A DNA stretch of 64,000 nucleotides from G965200765 sp965200765 (GCA_965200765.1 OZ241380.1:1178001-1242000); one strand, 5' to 3'. Positions 35,137 through 45,222 are shown, numbered from the stretch's first letter. Numbers and translations: made by a program. The notes: generated by a model from the sequence alone, not told the origin.

Positions 35137-36099
35137 CTAACTTGATAGCCACGCATCAACAAGGTTTTGGTTGTTGTTAACCCAATCCCTTGCATAATCC
35201 GCCGTATCAATTTTATCAACCACGACAGCGTAAGTCATCGCCGATAAATGATCGGTCGTGAATTGAACGCTGGACAGGAATTTTGCGACTTCTGGAAAAT
35301 CCTGCTCTAACACGGTGGCAAACATGATATGCAAACTTGCAGTGTCCCAATGCATGGGTGCACTTGATTTTTCCAGCCAGTCGGGATCATCCGTCGGTTG
35401 AATGACAACCCATTTGTCTGCATCGTACGGTGGTTCCACAAGCGGAATCAAATTGTACAAAGTAAACATGTGGTGCGGGGTGTAGCACATGAATACAATA
35501 TTTGTATTGTTGGCTACCGCCGCATCAACATTCGCCATTGCCAACGTTTCGTCCATTACATCAAGATTCATGGTTTCATCGTAGCCGTAGCTCTTGGCAC
35601 GAATCATTTCGATATTCGTAGATGCCCAGCCAGGTGCTCCGATCCAGATATTGCCTTTGCCATCGTCGTCCGTATCAAAGTTGGCCGCCATGTCCGGGTC
35701 CGCCAATTCCTCGATATTCTTGATTCCTGTGCGCTCGGCAGTTGACTTTGTCACACACATTTCGCCTGGCGAGGAAGGTACGCCGTAAGGATTCATTTTC
35801 ACGGTTTTCTTCTCTACCACGTAAGTGTCATGCAAATTTTGTTGGTTGGGCAACCAGACTTCCGGATGAACATGCATTTTGCCTGCGTCCATGGCTTCGA
35901 ACACAATCGGGTTGCTGGCGGTTTGAATTTCCACATCCAGCCCCAAGTTGTCTTCGATAATGACCTTCAGGATATCAGCAGTTGCTTTTACCGTTGGCCA
36001 ATTGGGTACTCCCATTATGACATCAGCTGCCATGGCAGTACCTGAAAGGCTCATGCTCACGGCAAGGATGCCGCTAAAGAAAGTTTTTCTGAGGTTCAT
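35137..36099 (-). CDS. ABC substrate-binding protein, glycine betaine type (OpuAC/ProX-like)
   Basis: 320-residue periplasmic binding protein. Signal peptide MNLRKTFFSGILAVSMSLSG with cleavage after AMA before ADVIMGV. The mature part has the quaternary-amine binding fold, with conserved PNWP near its start, VHPEVWLP, GAPGWAS and FMCYTPHHMF; aromatic residues form the cage for the ammonium group in this family. It is convergent with the transporter genes rather than in their operon, but is the obvious partner of the ATPase and permease at 30902-33501. ATG 36099 has GGAG 8 bases upstream, which favours it over the two upstream GTG codons. Confidence 0.9.
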   Translation of the reverse strand: MNLRKTFFSGILAVSMSLSGTAMAADVIMGVPNWPTVKATADILKVIIEDNLGLDVEIQTASNPIVFEAMDAGKMHVHPEVWLPNQQNLHDTYVVEKKTVKMNPYGVPSSPGEMCVTKSTAERTGIKNIEELADPDMAANFDTDDDGKGNIWIGAPGWASTNIEMIRAKSYGYDETMNLDVMDETLAMANVDAAVANNTNIVFMCYTPHHMFTLYNLIPLVEPPYDADKWVVIQPTDDPDWLEKSSAPMHWDTASLHIMFATVLEQDFPEVAKFLSSVQFTTDHLSAMTYAVVVDKIDTADYARDWVNNNQNLVDAWLSS

Positions 36100-36477
36100 A
36101 ATCACCACTCCAAAGAAAAAATATTAATAGAAAGTAGGGTATTTATAGCAGGTAACACTCGACGAATGAAAGAATATTTTGTGCCAATGTATGATTAAGC
36201 AAAATTCTTGAAAAACGCATGTTCAAAGGGGTATGGTGAAGCATCGCTTCAATTGTTCGTACCGGTACCACACGCGCAAATATTGATACCGATTGCTTAA
36301 AGGCAACCGAGATGAAACAATTCCTTCAATACCAAAGGTGATAGCTCACTCGTGCTAGTCTTGAGCAGTGTGCCTAATGGTAGCAGAGCGATTGGCGCTG
36401 ACCCTCACCGGGTCACATTGCGGCCGGAACTTGACTGAGTTTCAGGTTCAACTTCTATGTTATTTGCCAAGCATATA
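36100..36477. other. intergenic region upstream of binding-protein gene
   Basis: No gene seen. TATAAA about 40 bases upstream of the binding-protein ATG on the minus strand could be its -10 box. A short stem (TGACCC/GGGTCA, about 36400-36416) is present without a T run. Confidence 0.45.
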
Positions 36478-37764
36478 CTAAGCGTTAGCAACCGCTTTCA
36501 GCTGATCTCCGTAGTAGGCATTTCGAACTTCTTCAGCAATGATTTCTGCGCCCTTGTTGAATATTTCCGGTTCTTGCGCGTAGCTTACACGAATGCACTC
36601 GTTCGCATGCGCCCAGTCTTTATCTTCGAGTCCGTAGAAAAAATAGTTGCCGGGCACGATAATCACACCGCGTTCCTTGAGCCGTCGATACAATTCAAGA
36701 CTTGTGATCGGCAATCCTGGAAACCAGAGCCACAGGAAGAAAGCACCTTCGACACTATGTAGTCGGTACGGAACATCGGAGAAGTGCTCATGCACTGTTT
36801 TCGTTGCCTGCTGTGCGAGTTGCTTGTAGTGGGGATAAATCACATCGCGGCACAATGGCAAAATCTCGCCGGTTTCAATTGACTTTTCAACCAATGCCGC
36901 ACCGAAGTTGCCAGTTGCCAAGGTTAATACAGCATTGGTACAGGCCACCATTTCAATGACTTCAGGGTTTGCAATAATGATACCTGTGCGACCGCCCGGA
37001 CAGCCCAGCTTGGACAAGCTCAAAACCAGAATAATATTCTCGTTCCAAATGGGGGTTACATCCTTGTAAACAAGACCGGGAAATGGCAGGCCATAAGCAC
37101 TGTCAATGATCAATGGAATTTCGTGTTGATCTGCAATGTCAGACAGTTGTTGAATCTCATCGTTGCTCAGAACGTTGCCAGAGGGGTTCGTCGGTATGGA
37201 AATGCAGATTGCCCCGATTTCCTTGGTAACTGCCAAATTGTTGAAGTCAACACGATATTTGAACATGTTGTTTGGCAGTTCTTCAATTCTGGGTCGGTGA
37301 GAGCGAAACAGGGGACGATCCTCGCCTGTGTCGCTATAGCCGATATATTCGGGTGATACCGGCATCAAAACCTGCTTGTGACTGCCATCCGGAAATTTGC
37401 CCGCCAGGATCTTGAATAGCAGTGTAAAAGCCATTTGACTCCCGTTAGTCAACGCAATATTTTCAGGACCAAGATTCCACCCATACTCGCTATTCAACAG
37501 ATTGGCAAGAGAATCAACAAATTGCGGCAGTCCCTGGGGTCCGCCGTAATCGCCGACCAGATCATTGAATTCCTGCGAGCGATCCAGCAAATTTTGCATT
37601 TGCTTATGGAAAAACTGTTCTACTTCCGGGATTCTGGATGGTGCGCCGCCGCCAAGCATGTAGATTGTCTGATCGTCTGAAGACGGGCAGCAACTCAGGT
37701 CTTTCATCAGCGTTGTGATGCCGCTTTCATCCCGTATTGATGTACCCCAGTTTGAAAATTTCAT
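36478..37764 (-). CDS. avtA: valine-pyruvate aminotransferase
   Basis: 428-residue PLP enzyme of fold type I, matching the AvtA family over its whole length. Examples are SGITTLMKDL at the start, MLGGGAPSRIPE, the YGGPQG and LTNGSQMAF segments, PVSPEYIGY, SIPTNPSGNV, the PLP-lysine motif LSLSKLGCPGGRTGI, and FFLWLWFPGLPIT near the end. It transfers the amino group between alanine or valine and 2-ketoisovalerate or pyruvate in the cytosol. It stands alone between the binding protein and the protease gene, with 133 bases upstream to the prc stop. Confidence 0.93.
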   Translation of the reverse strand: MKFSNWGTSIRDESGITTLMKDLSCCPSSDDQTIYMLGGGAPSRIPEVEQFFHKQMQNLLDRSQEFNDLVGDYGGPQGLPQFVDSLANLLNSEYGWNLGPENIALTNGSQMAFTLLFKILAGKFPDGSHKQVLMPVSPEYIGYSDTGEDRPLFRSHRPRIEELPNNMFKYRVDFNNLAVTKEIGAICISIPTNPSGNVLSNDEIQQLSDIADQHEIPLIIDSAYGLPFPGLVYKDVTPIWNENIILVLSLSKLGCPGGRTGIIIANPEVIEMVACTNAVLTLATGNFGAALVEKSIETGEILPLCRDVIYPHYKQLAQQATKTVHEHFSDVPYRLHSVEGAFFLWLWFPGLPITSLELYRRLKERGVIIVPGNYFFYGLEDKDWAHANECIRVSYAQEPEIFNKGAEIIAEEVRNAYYGDQLKAVANA

Positions 37765-37897
37765 TATTGTCCTTTGTTAGTGCTTTGTGAAGTTGTTTTG
37801 GAGAATACCAATAGGTTCATTATATATGAACACAGTGCTTCCCTGCTTAGGCCATAGCAGTATCTACTATTGCTGGATGGCGGGTGCCTGACTTCAG

Positions 37898-40072
37898 TCA
37901 GATTCTTGGGGCATGAGGTTGAATACTGCTTGTAGCTTCCCGGTAGCCTTCATCATTGTCTGTTGTAATCAAATCGGCAAGTACATTCAAAGCTTCTTCC
38001 AACAGGGCATCGCCGGCAATATCTACGAAAGAACTGTCGTTTGCGAGGTCACGCAACGGTTCAAGTCCAAGTTGACCGCGCAGTTGATTGACTTGGATGA
38101 GACGGGCATCATTGTCGCGCCGCATTTCTGTTTTACGGTCATTTTCGTTCAAAGAGATGGATTTGATTTCGGAGCGTTCCACCCTGAATTCTTCCAGATC
38201 GACCAGATAGTCAAAGATCGGATTCGCTTCGGTGCGAGAAAGACTGAATTGCTGAATTTCCGGTAATTTTCTGACTACCTGATCCGAGTCTTGCCACGGC
38301 GACACGTTGATGGCGTCAATGACATGTGCCGGCAATGAGTTTTCCAGCAAGCGTTCTCCATATGAATTTGAAAATTTGTCCGTTGGAAACAAAATATGCG
38401 GTTGCACCCCCACATGCTGGGTGCTTGTACCATTGATGCGATAGTATTGAGCTGTTGTCAGCTTGAGATTGCCGGTATTGTCGAAATTGATCCATCGATT
38501 CAGCGGCCACAAGGTTTGAATGATGCCCTTGCCATAAGTGGTTTCACCAATCAGAACACCACGGTTATAGTCTTTGATAGCACTGGCGAATATCTCTGAT
38601 GCGGAGGCACTGTTTCGGTCAACCAGTACGACGAGCGGACCAGCCCATTCAATGGACGAATCTTCATCGTTAATGACAACAATGTTTCCCGAAGAGTCCC
38701 GAATTTGAATGACAGGACCTGATTCGATAAACAGTCCAGTCAACTTTACTGCTTCGTCAAGTGCACCACCGCCGTTGCCTCTCAAGTCCAACACAACTCC
38801 GTCGACATTCTGAAGAATCAAATCGTGCAGGTGTCGGCGAACATCTGATGACGAACTTCTTTCTTCTTCGTGTGATGAATCATTCTCTGTTAGCAAATTT
38901 GTATAGAAAGTTGGCAGCTTGACAACCCCGAGTTTCAGTAACTGGTTTTCGGTCGGAATTTCAACAGTTGAGATTTTCGCGGCCTGTTCTTCCAGTTTCA
39001 CTCGGTCGCGAACCAGCGACAAATTTGTCGGTGTTGCACCGGGCAGAGCATCCTTGGCCAGAATTTTCAAATGAACTACAGAACCCTTGGGTCCCCGAAT
39101 TCGGTCAACGACATCAGAAATACGCCATCCAATTACGTTGGTAAATCCTTTGCCGTCGGGGTTTCCAACTGCAACGATACGATCGCCAGGATGAATCAGC
39201 TCGCTTTGAGCAGCCGGTCCACCTGGAATCACCGACATGATGACCGTGTACTCATTCTCGGTTCGAAGCATCGCACCAATTCCTTCAATTTGCTGCGATA
39301 TGTTGATTTTCAGATTATCGGAATTGTGCGGCGAGAAAAATTCCGAATGTGGCTCGATCAAGCCTAGATATGCGTTCAGCAATACTTCAAGAACATCATC
39401 GGCCCGCAACTTTTCAATGGACGAGAAAAACTGGTCGTAGCGTTGTGTCAGTGTTGTTTTAATTTCGTCTGTCGCCATGTTTTCAAGCTTGAGTCCAAGG
39501 AAATCGTTCTTGACAATCTTTCTCCACAAAAGGTTGTACTCGTTTTCGCTGACAGCCCATTGAGCAGACTCGCGATTATGCTGGAACTGTTCTTTCAGCA
39601 TGAAGTCGAATGGATACTCCAGTAGCGATTTGGCATATTCTGTACGCTCCTTGACCCGAATTCGGAATATCTTGTAAATTTCATAAGCTAGATCCACTTT
39701 GCCAGTGCGCAGGAAATCGTCGACATAGAAGCGATAGGACTGATATTCCTTGACATCGTCTGCCAGGAAGTAAATCTTTTGCGGATCCAGCGAGTTCAGG
39801 TACTCATTCAGAATTTCTTCGGAAAACTCATTGTCAAGCTTGCGTTTCTTGTAGTGATACATGTTGACCGCCTGAACCGCAGCAATGGCAGAGAATCGAT
39901 GTTGTGCTTCAGGAACCACGCCGCTTGAACTTTCCGGGGTTAGTTCAATCGTGGGTATTTCCGAGTTCCAGTTGGAAAAAACCGGAAGCAAAACAATGAT
40001 TCCACAAACCAGAAAACCCAATACGATGGTACTGGTGGTTCTTGAAATTCGATTTGATTTCTTCGTTGTCAT
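37898..40072 (-). CDS. prc: carboxy-terminal (tail-specific) protease
   Basis: 724-residue periplasmic serine protease of the Prc/Tsp type. One N-terminal membrane anchor or signal segment (TIVLGFLVCGIIVLLPVF), then the N-terminal helical domain, a PDZ domain (about 250-330, VIPGGPAAQSELIHPGDRIVAVG) and the S41 protease domain. Catalytic serine in NSASASEIF and lysine in TTYGKGIIQ. Slightly longer than E. coli Prc (682). It degrades periplasmic proteins from the C-terminus, with known roles in lipoprotein and peptidoglycan-hydrolase turnover. Last gene of an apparent ADH-chaC-prc run. Confidence 0.92.
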   Translation of the reverse strand: MTTKKSNRISRTTSTIVLGFLVCGIIVLLPVFSNWNSEIPTIELTPESSSGVVPEAQHRFSAIAAVQAVNMYHYKKRKLDNEFSEEILNEYLNSLDPQKIYFLADDVKEYQSYRFYVDDFLRTGKVDLAYEIYKIFRIRVKERTEYAKSLLEYPFDFMLKEQFQHNRESAQWAVSENEYNLLWRKIVKNDFLGLKLENMATDEIKTTLTQRYDQFFSSIEKLRADDVLEVLLNAYLGLIEPHSEFFSPHNSDNLKINISQQIEGIGAMLRTENEYTVIMSVIPGGPAAQSELIHPGDRIVAVGNPDGKGFTNVIGWRISDVVDRIRGPKGSVVHLKILAKDALPGATPTNLSLVRDRVKLEEQAAKISTVEIPTENQLLKLGVVKLPTFYTNLLTENDSSHEEERSSSSDVRRHLHDLILQNVDGVVLDLRGNGGGALDEAVKLTGLFIESGPVIQIRDSSGNIVVINDEDSSIEWAGPLVVLVDRNSASASEIFASAIKDYNRGVLIGETTYGKGIIQTLWPLNRWINFDNTGNLKLTTAQYYRINGTSTQHVGVQPHILFPTDKFSNSYGERLLENSLPAHVIDAINVSPWQDSDQVVRKLPEIQQFSLSRTEANPIFDYLVDLEEFRVERSEIKSISLNENDRKTEMRRDNDARLIQVNQLRGQLGLEPLRDLANDSSFVDIAGDALLEEALNVLADLITTDNDEGYREATSSIQPHAPRI

Positions 40073-40087
40073 TGCAGGCAGGTCAAA

Positions 40088-40666
40088 TTATTCAGAACAA
40101 GTGGCAATTGTGCAAACTTCACGTAGTGTCCGATCCTTGATTCCAAGCGTTTCAAGATGATCTGCGGCCGACTTGACATATTCCAGGTTTTTCCCTCGTT
40201 TTCCGGCGGCTTGGGAGACAATTGACGCGGTTTGTTCAATGGTCAGATTTCTTGTATAGCTGGGATGCTCGCGTCGAACGATAAATGTCAATGCACCAAC
40301 TTCATCGCCGGTGGTTAATTTGATTGGCTTAAGCATTGCCCGATAAACACCGTTGACCATTTCACGGTTTTTCAAGTATTCAATCACTTCCGTCAGATTT
40401 GCCAATGCTACATGAAATGCAATGCCGGCGCAGGAACCGCCGCGATCCAACCCAAATACCAGGCCGGGGCGTTCCGGCGTACCACGGTATCGAATTGACT
40501 GAATACACAACGACCGATGGTAGCCAAATACTTTTGCCGGAATTGCTTCATAGAATGGAAATCCCGGATTCCACATGAGCGAACCGTAACCAAACACCCA
40601 GAGATCATCGCGGGGTAGTTGAGCCTTGTCGGCAAAAATACAACCTTTGGAGGTGTTATTGGACAT
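40088..40666 (-). CDS. gamma-glutamylcyclotransferase, ChaC-like
   Basis: About 192 residues. VFGYGSLMWNPGFPF is the signature of the ChaC/gamma-glutamylcyclotransferase fold (YGSL loop), and a glutamate in LKNREMVNGVY is the likely catalytic base. The family cleaves glutathione to 5-oxoproline and Cys-Gly in the cytosol. The open frame extends to 40705, but ATG 40666, which overlaps the alcohol dehydrogenase end by 11 bases, gives a more usual N-terminus. It precedes prc by 15 bases. Confidence 0.85.
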   Translation of the reverse strand: MSNNTSKGCIFADKAQLPRDDLWVFGYGSLMWNPGFPFYEAIPAKVFGYHRSLCIQSIRYRGTPERPGLVFGLDRGGSCAGIAFHVALANLTEVIEYLKNREMVNGVYRAMLKPIKLTTGDEVGALTFIVRREHPSYTRNLTIEQTASIVSQAAGKRGKNLEYVKSAADHLETLGIKDRTLREVCTIATCSE

Positions 40667-41840
40667 CCAGTTTACCGGTAATGCACTTGTCATACAGTTC
40701 TTCAAATCCTTCCTGTGTCATCTTGACCGGATTTGTTGCAGTTGATGGATCTGTTAATGCCATGGGTGCCAGTTTTGTCACATGCTCCTGCTTGATACCC
40801 AGTTCACCCAACGTGTTCGGGATGCCAATTTCTGCCCTCAAGTTAATCACCCAGCTAATGAGTTCGTCAGGCGAAGGAAAGGGCAGATCAAGCAATCTTG
40901 CGAGCGAGGTTAGCTTGTCTTCAATAGCGTATGCATTATATTCGAGAACATAAGGCATCACAACCGCGTTGGTTGTTCCGTGATGCGTGCCGAATACAGA
41001 ACCACAGGGATGGCTCAGGCTGTGCATGGCACCAAGTCCTTTTTGAAATGCTGTTGCTCCCATTGTTGAAGCCACTTGCATTTGCGCGCGGGCTTCAAGA
41101 TCGTGTCCGTTCTGGCAAACTTTTGGTAGCCAATCCCGAATCAGTCGTATGCCTTCGGTGGCGATTCCCTGTGCGAGTGGATGAAAATTCTGACTGCAAT
41201 ATGCTTCGAGATTGTGCGACAGTGCATCCATGCCTACACCGGCAGTGAGATTTGCAGGTAATTCTGTTGTCAATTCAGGGTCGAGAATCACGCATGCTGG
41301 CATCATGCGCGGATGAAAAATAATTTTCTTTGTTTCATCGCTCAGATCAGTGATCACCGAGGCGCGGCCAACTTCGGATCCTGTACCCGAGGTGGTCGGC
41401 ACTGCAATGATCGGTGCAATTCCACTATCGTCTGCGCGGGTGTACCAGTCTTCCCGATCCTCGAAGTCCCAAATGGGTCTTGTTTGTCCGGACATGAAAG
41501 CAATCGCCTTGCCGACATCCAAAGCACTGCCACCGCCAAACGCGATGACACCGTCGTGTCCGCCTGATTTGAACTCATCGACTCCTTGCTGGACATTCTT
41601 TTCGACTGGATTGCCTTGAATTTCGGCAAAAACTGCACATCCATCAAGTTTTGACTTGCAGAGGTCCGCTGCCTGCTGCAACATTGGCAAAGATGAGATG
41701 CCCGGGTCAGTTACCAGCAGGGGATTGGAAAGTCCAAGCTCAAGGCAAACCTCCGGGAGCTCGGCAATACGCCCGTTGCCAAATCTTATGGAAGTCGGGT
41801 AGCTCCAGTTACCCGGTTGTGACGAAATGGTATACGTCAT
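40656..41840 (-). CDS. iron-containing alcohol dehydrogenase
   Basis: 394-residue group III (Fe-ADH) enzyme. The GGGSALDVGK nucleotide loop and PTTSGTGSEV are intact. Metal-binding positions fit the pattern D...H...H...H in GMDALSHNLEAY and GAMHSLSHPCGSVFGTHHG. It probably interconverts an alcohol and an aldehyde with NAD(P)H in the cytosol; the substrate is not readable. First gene of the minus-strand run with the ChaC-like gene and prc. It faces the GST gene across a 439-base divergent region. Confidence 0.88.
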   Translation of the reverse strand: MTYTISSQPGNWSYPTSIRFGNGRIAELPEVCLELGLSNPLLVTDPGISSLPMLQQAADLCKSKLDGCAVFAEIQGNPVEKNVQQGVDEFKSGGHDGVIAFGGGSALDVGKAIAFMSGQTRPIWDFEDREDWYTRADDSGIAPIIAVPTTSGTGSEVGRASVITDLSDETKKIIFHPRMMPACVILDPELTTELPANLTAGVGMDALSHNLEAYCSQNFHPLAQGIATEGIRLIRDWLPKVCQNGHDLEARAQMQVASTMGATAFQKGLGAMHSLSHPCGSVFGTHHGTTNAVVMPYVLEYNAYAIEDKLTSLARLLDLPFPSPDELISWVINLRAEIGIPNTLGELGIKQEHVTKLAPMALTDPSTATNPVKMTQEGFEELYDKCITGKLDVQ

Positions 41841-42279
41841 GTTTAACTTGATGGTTTATTGCAAATGCAGAGCTCAATTTCAAATGAAACAAGGCTTAAT
41901 TTTATTCATTTTGCGATTGAATTTTGCAGGAATTTTCATGTGATTACTTTTTAGCATAACGAAATACACCGAATTCGCATTGCAACTTCAAGTTGTGATC
42001 GTAGTGTAAAGAGAATCGCTGGCGAAATTCAGGAAATTCGGCAAGTCAACTCGCAGACAGTTACTCTTGGCAATTCCTGTACAAAACACGGATAGAGAAC
42101 AATTTAAATTTGTGTCGCAAAAATTCTGTAGCTTTTCAAAGTAAAATACTACCAAATTCGTGTGGCTTCCCGCAATGCCAAACTCGTGAACCGAGTTGGG
42201 GTCAGGATGACCGACAACATCGCTTGAAGCCAGAGAATTGTTGATATTGTTATTGGTAGCAGAATACGGAGCAACTCTT
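41841..42279. other. divergent promoter region, no gene seen
   Basis: AT-rich stretch between divergent Fe-ADH and GST genes. It must hold both promoters; I could not pick out convincing hexamer pairs or an operator. Confidence 0.5.
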
Positions 42280-42999
42280 ATGTACGATGTCTATTACTGG
42301 ACAACGCCGAATGGACACAAAATCACTATGATGCTGGAAGAACTTGGTGAAGAATACAAGGTGATTCCAGTCAATATTGGAAAAGGTGAGCAATTTGAAG
42401 AGCATTTTCTGAAAATATCGCCGAACAATCGAATCCCGGCAATGGTTGACAAAGATCCGATTGGTAGCGAAAGAGATGTATCGTTGTTTGAATCAGGTGC
42501 GATGTTGCTGTACCTGGCTGACAAGCATGGTCAGTTTATACCGACAGATACAGAAGGAAGGGCTGAGGTGTTGCAGTGGTTGTTCTGGCAGATGGCAAAT
42601 TTGGGGCCGATGGCCGGGCAGAACCATCATTTTGTGGTGTACACGACAGAGAAAATTCCGTATGCAATCAATCGCTATGTCAATGAAGTATCTAGGTTGT
42701 ATGCGATTTTGGACCTGCACCTTCAGGGTCGAGAATTTATCTGTGGTGACTATTCCATTGCGGATATGGCCTGCTATCCCTGGATTGTGCCGCACAAGCG
42801 CCAAAAACAGGTGATCCAAGATTTTCCGAATTTGTACCGCTGGTTTTCAGATATTCGGTATCGTCCGGCAACGGTGCGCGCATACGATTTGGCGAAAGAG
42901 ATCAATCCTTCGCCGGGTGAGATGTCAGAAGAAGCCAAGAAGATTCTGTTTGGTCAAAGCGCGAAGACGTTCCGCGAGCAAGTTCAAAAGAAGTCGTAG
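42280..42999 (+). CDS. glutathione S-transferase, YfcG-like (Nu class)
   Basis: 239-residue cytosolic GST. Thioredoxin-fold N-terminus beginning MYDVYYWTTPNGHKI; SPNNRIPAMVD holds the cis-proline and ESGAMLLYL the glutathione-binding Glu-Ser. WQMANLGPMAGQNHHF in the helical domain is typical of the YfcG/YghU disulfide-bond oxidoreductases. ATG 42280 has GGAG 8 bases upstream and is preferred over an upstream TTG. It leads the plus-strand carnitine-type cluster but its link to that pathway is unclear. Confidence 0.88.
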   Translation: MYDVYYWTTPNGHKITMMLEELGEEYKVIPVNIGKGEQFEEHFLKISPNNRIPAMVDKDPIGSERDVSLFESGAMLLYLADKHGQFIPTDTEGRAEVLQWLFWQMANLGPMAGQNHHFVVYTTEKIPYAINRYVNEVSRLYAILDLHLQGREFICGDYSIADMACYPWIVPHKRQKQVIQDFPNLYRWFSDIRYRPATVRAYDLAKEINPSPGEMSEEAKKILFGQSAKTFREQVQKKS

Positions 43000-43030
43000 G
43001 CGTAGCCTTCATTAAATTGGAGATAGAGTT

Positions 43031-44161
43031 GTGGTGAATGTAGTTGCTGGCCCATTGAAAGGGATTCGGGTTGTGGATTTTACGACGCTGGCTCCTGGTC
43101 CGCTTGCGTCGTTGATACTCGCACAGACCGGGGCCGAAGTAATCAAGATTGAACGTCCCGGCGTCGGCGATGAAATGCGCATCTATGAACAGGCATTCAA
43201 AGACAACGGCTACACATTTTCTTTGCTGAATGCCGGGAAACGTAGCGTTGTTGCAGATTTGAAAAATCCAGAAGGATTGGAAAAGGTTCGCCAGCTTATT
43301 CTTGAATCGGATGTTTTGCTTGAGCAATTCAGACCCGGAGTGATGCAGAAATACGGGTTGGACTACCAGTCCTTGAGCGAGGAGCATCCAGGTTTAGTCT
43401 ATTGTTCCATCACCGGTTTTGGACAGACCGGGCCCAAGTCGAACATTGCGGCCCACGACCTGAACTATGTCGCTGACAGCGGCATGCTTTCGCTGACCGG
43501 TTCTGAACAAGACGGGCCTGGCATTCCGCTGTTGCTGGCTGCTGACTTGGCGGCTGGCACCTATCCGGCCGTGATGAACATTTTGCTAGCGATCATTCAG
43601 CGTCAGGCAACCGGAAAAGGTGTCTATATCGATGTGTCCATGACAGACAATCTGTTTCCATTGATGTTCTGGGGACTTGGTTTGGGGTGGGGATCTGGCA
43701 AATGGCCGCAATACGGCAATCACCTGCTTACCGGGCTATCGCCCCGTTATCAAATTTACAAAACCAAAGATTCCCGTTTTCTTGCAGTGGCGGCACTGGA
43801 AGAACGATTCTGGAGTGAATTCTGCGATGCAATCGGTATTGACAAGAGTGAATTGAATGAGCACAACGATATGTCCGGCGCGTGCAGAAAGATTGCTGAA
43901 ACAATTCTTGAAAAATCTGCTGATGAATGGAAGGACATTTTCAAGGGACGAGATACGTGTACGGTAGTCGTGCAAACATTGGAAGAAGCGGTGAAAGATG
44001 AACATTACTTGACGCGTGGACTATTCAGCAAGCAGGTTGCAATGGAAAACGATGAACTTGTACCCTCTTTGCCATTGCCAGTCGTAGACGAATTGCAAGA
44101 AAAACCGGACAAGCCGTTCAAAACACCCAAACTGGGAGAACACACCGAAAGTTTTCAATGA
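43031..44161 (+). CDS. family III CoA-transferase / alpha-methylacyl-CoA racemase-like (CaiB/BaiF family)
   Basis: 376-residue CoA-transferase-family protein. VVDFTTLAPGPLASLILAQTGAEVIKIERP is the family N-terminus, and AHDLNYVADSGMLSLTG matches the active-site segment. The HDxNYxxxSG form is more like alpha-methylacyl-CoA racemases than formyl-CoA transferases. Its stop overlaps the L-carnitine dehydrogenase start by 4 bases, and a CaiD-like hydratase is further downstream, so transfer of CoA to a carnitine-like acid (the CaiB reaction) is a reasonable inference. Start is GTG 43031 or 43034, with GGAG upstream. Confidence 0.85.
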   Translation: MVNVVAGPLKGIRVVDFTTLAPGPLASLILAQTGAEVIKIERPGVGDEMRIYEQAFKDNGYTFSLLNAGKRSVVADLKNPEGLEKVRQLILESDVLLEQFRPGVMQKYGLDYQSLSEEHPGLVYCSITGFGQTGPKSNIAAHDLNYVADSGMLSLTGSEQDGPGIPLLLAADLAAGTYPAVMNILLAIIQRQATGKGVYIDVSMTDNLFPLMFWGLGLGWGSGKWPQYGNHLLTGLSPRYQIYKTKDSRFLAVAALEERFWSEFCDAIGIDKSELNEHNDMSGACRKIAETILEKSADEWKDIFKGRDTCTVVVQTLEEAVKDEHYLTRGLFSKQVAMENDELVPSLPLPVVDELQEKPDKPFKTPKLGEHTESFQ

Positions 44162-45141
44162 GCAGTAACCATTCAGAAAAAATGACGATTGGAATTGTTG
44201 GTGCCGGTCTCATCGGTTCCGGATGGGGAGCAAGATGCCTGGCTCGCGGACATGATTTGGCTTTCTATGATCCGTCCTCTAACGGAAAACAGGTTTTCAC
44301 AGCGAATTTGGAAAATGCTTGGCAAGCCTTGGAAAAACTTGGATTTGACCGGCAGACCGCAGGTGACTGGAAATTTGTTGACAGCTTGGAAGCCTTGGCA
44401 TCAGTCAGTGACTTTATTCAGGAGAATGCTCCTGACAACATTGACATCAAGCGGAAAATTCACACCGAGTTGGATCGCACCGCCGCATCCGATGTAATCA
44501 TTGCTTCAAGCTCATCCGGGTTGTTGCCAAGCGAGATTCAAGAAGATGCAATACATCCGCAACGGATTGTAATTGGGCATCCGTTCAATCCGGTTTATCT
44601 TCTGCCGCTGGTAGAAATTGTGAAAGGCAATCAAACATCCGAGGAAACTGCACAACAAGCCGCAGAGTTTTATCGTTCCATTGGCATGTACCCGTTGCAT
44701 GTGAAAAAGGAAATTGATGGCTATATTTCTGACCGATTGCAAGAATCAATTTGGCGGGAAGCGTTGCATATGGTGGCTGACGGTGTTGCCAGTACCAAGG
44801 ATATAGACGATGCAATTGTTTATGGTCCGGGTTTGCGGTGGGCGATTATGGGTACTTGCCTGACGTTTCATCTGGCAGGCGGTAACGAAGGAATGCGGCA
44901 CATGCTGGAACAGTTCGGTCCGGCACTTGAATTGCCATGGACGCACCTGAAGGCACCTGAGTTGACAGACGAGTTGATCGACCGAATGGTTACAGGCACC
45001 AAGGAGCAAGCGATTGGCTACTCGATTCCGGAACTGGAACAATTGCGGGACAATTGTTTGATTGAAATCATGCAAGTCCTGAACAAATACAACTACGCTG
45101 CCGGACAAATCCCGCTTGGTCCCACGATTGATTCAAAATAA
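44158..45141 (+). CDS. lcdH: L-carnitine dehydrogenase
   Basis: 327-residue 3-hydroxyacyl-CoA-dehydrogenase-type protein closely resembling characterised L-carnitine dehydrogenases: IGIVGAGLIGSGWGAR Rossmann loop, FIQENAPDN, SSSSGLLPSEIQ, GHPFNPVYLLPLVEIV, REALHMVADGVAS and FGPALELPWTHLKAPELTD. The reaction is NAD-dependent oxidation of L-carnitine to 3-dehydrocarnitine in the cytosol. Many relatives carry a fused thioesterase domain; here the protein ends after the dehydrogenase. The 3-dehydrocarnitine-cleaving enzyme expected next was not found in the window. Coupled to the CoA-transferase by an ATGA overlap. Confidence 0.88.
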   Translation: MSSNHSEKMTIGIVGAGLIGSGWGARCLARGHDLAFYDPSSNGKQVFTANLENAWQALEKLGFDRQTAGDWKFVDSLEALASVSDFIQENAPDNIDIKRKIHTELDRTAASDVIIASSSSGLLPSEIQEDAIHPQRIVIGHPFNPVYLLPLVEIVKGNQTSEETAQQAAEFYRSIGMYPLHVKKEIDGYISDRLQESIWREALHMVADGVASTKDIDDAIVYGPGLRWAIMGTCLTFHLAGGNEGMRHMLEQFGPALELPWTHLKAPELTDELIDRMVTGTKEQAIGYSIPELEQLRDNCLIEIMQVLNKYNYAAGQIPLGPTIDSK

Positions 45142-45222
45142 TTGCGAGTACAGTTGTGGCTTGCACCCAGAATCAAGAATCAGAAATTTCATCCGTTTGA
45201 GTCGTATTACTTGACTGTTTGT

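Noticed and set aside
36361..36430. tRNA-like stretch (GGTAGCAGAGC, GGGTCA)
   Set aside because: No TTCGANNC T-arm, no acceptor stem pairing and no anticodon arm could be found.
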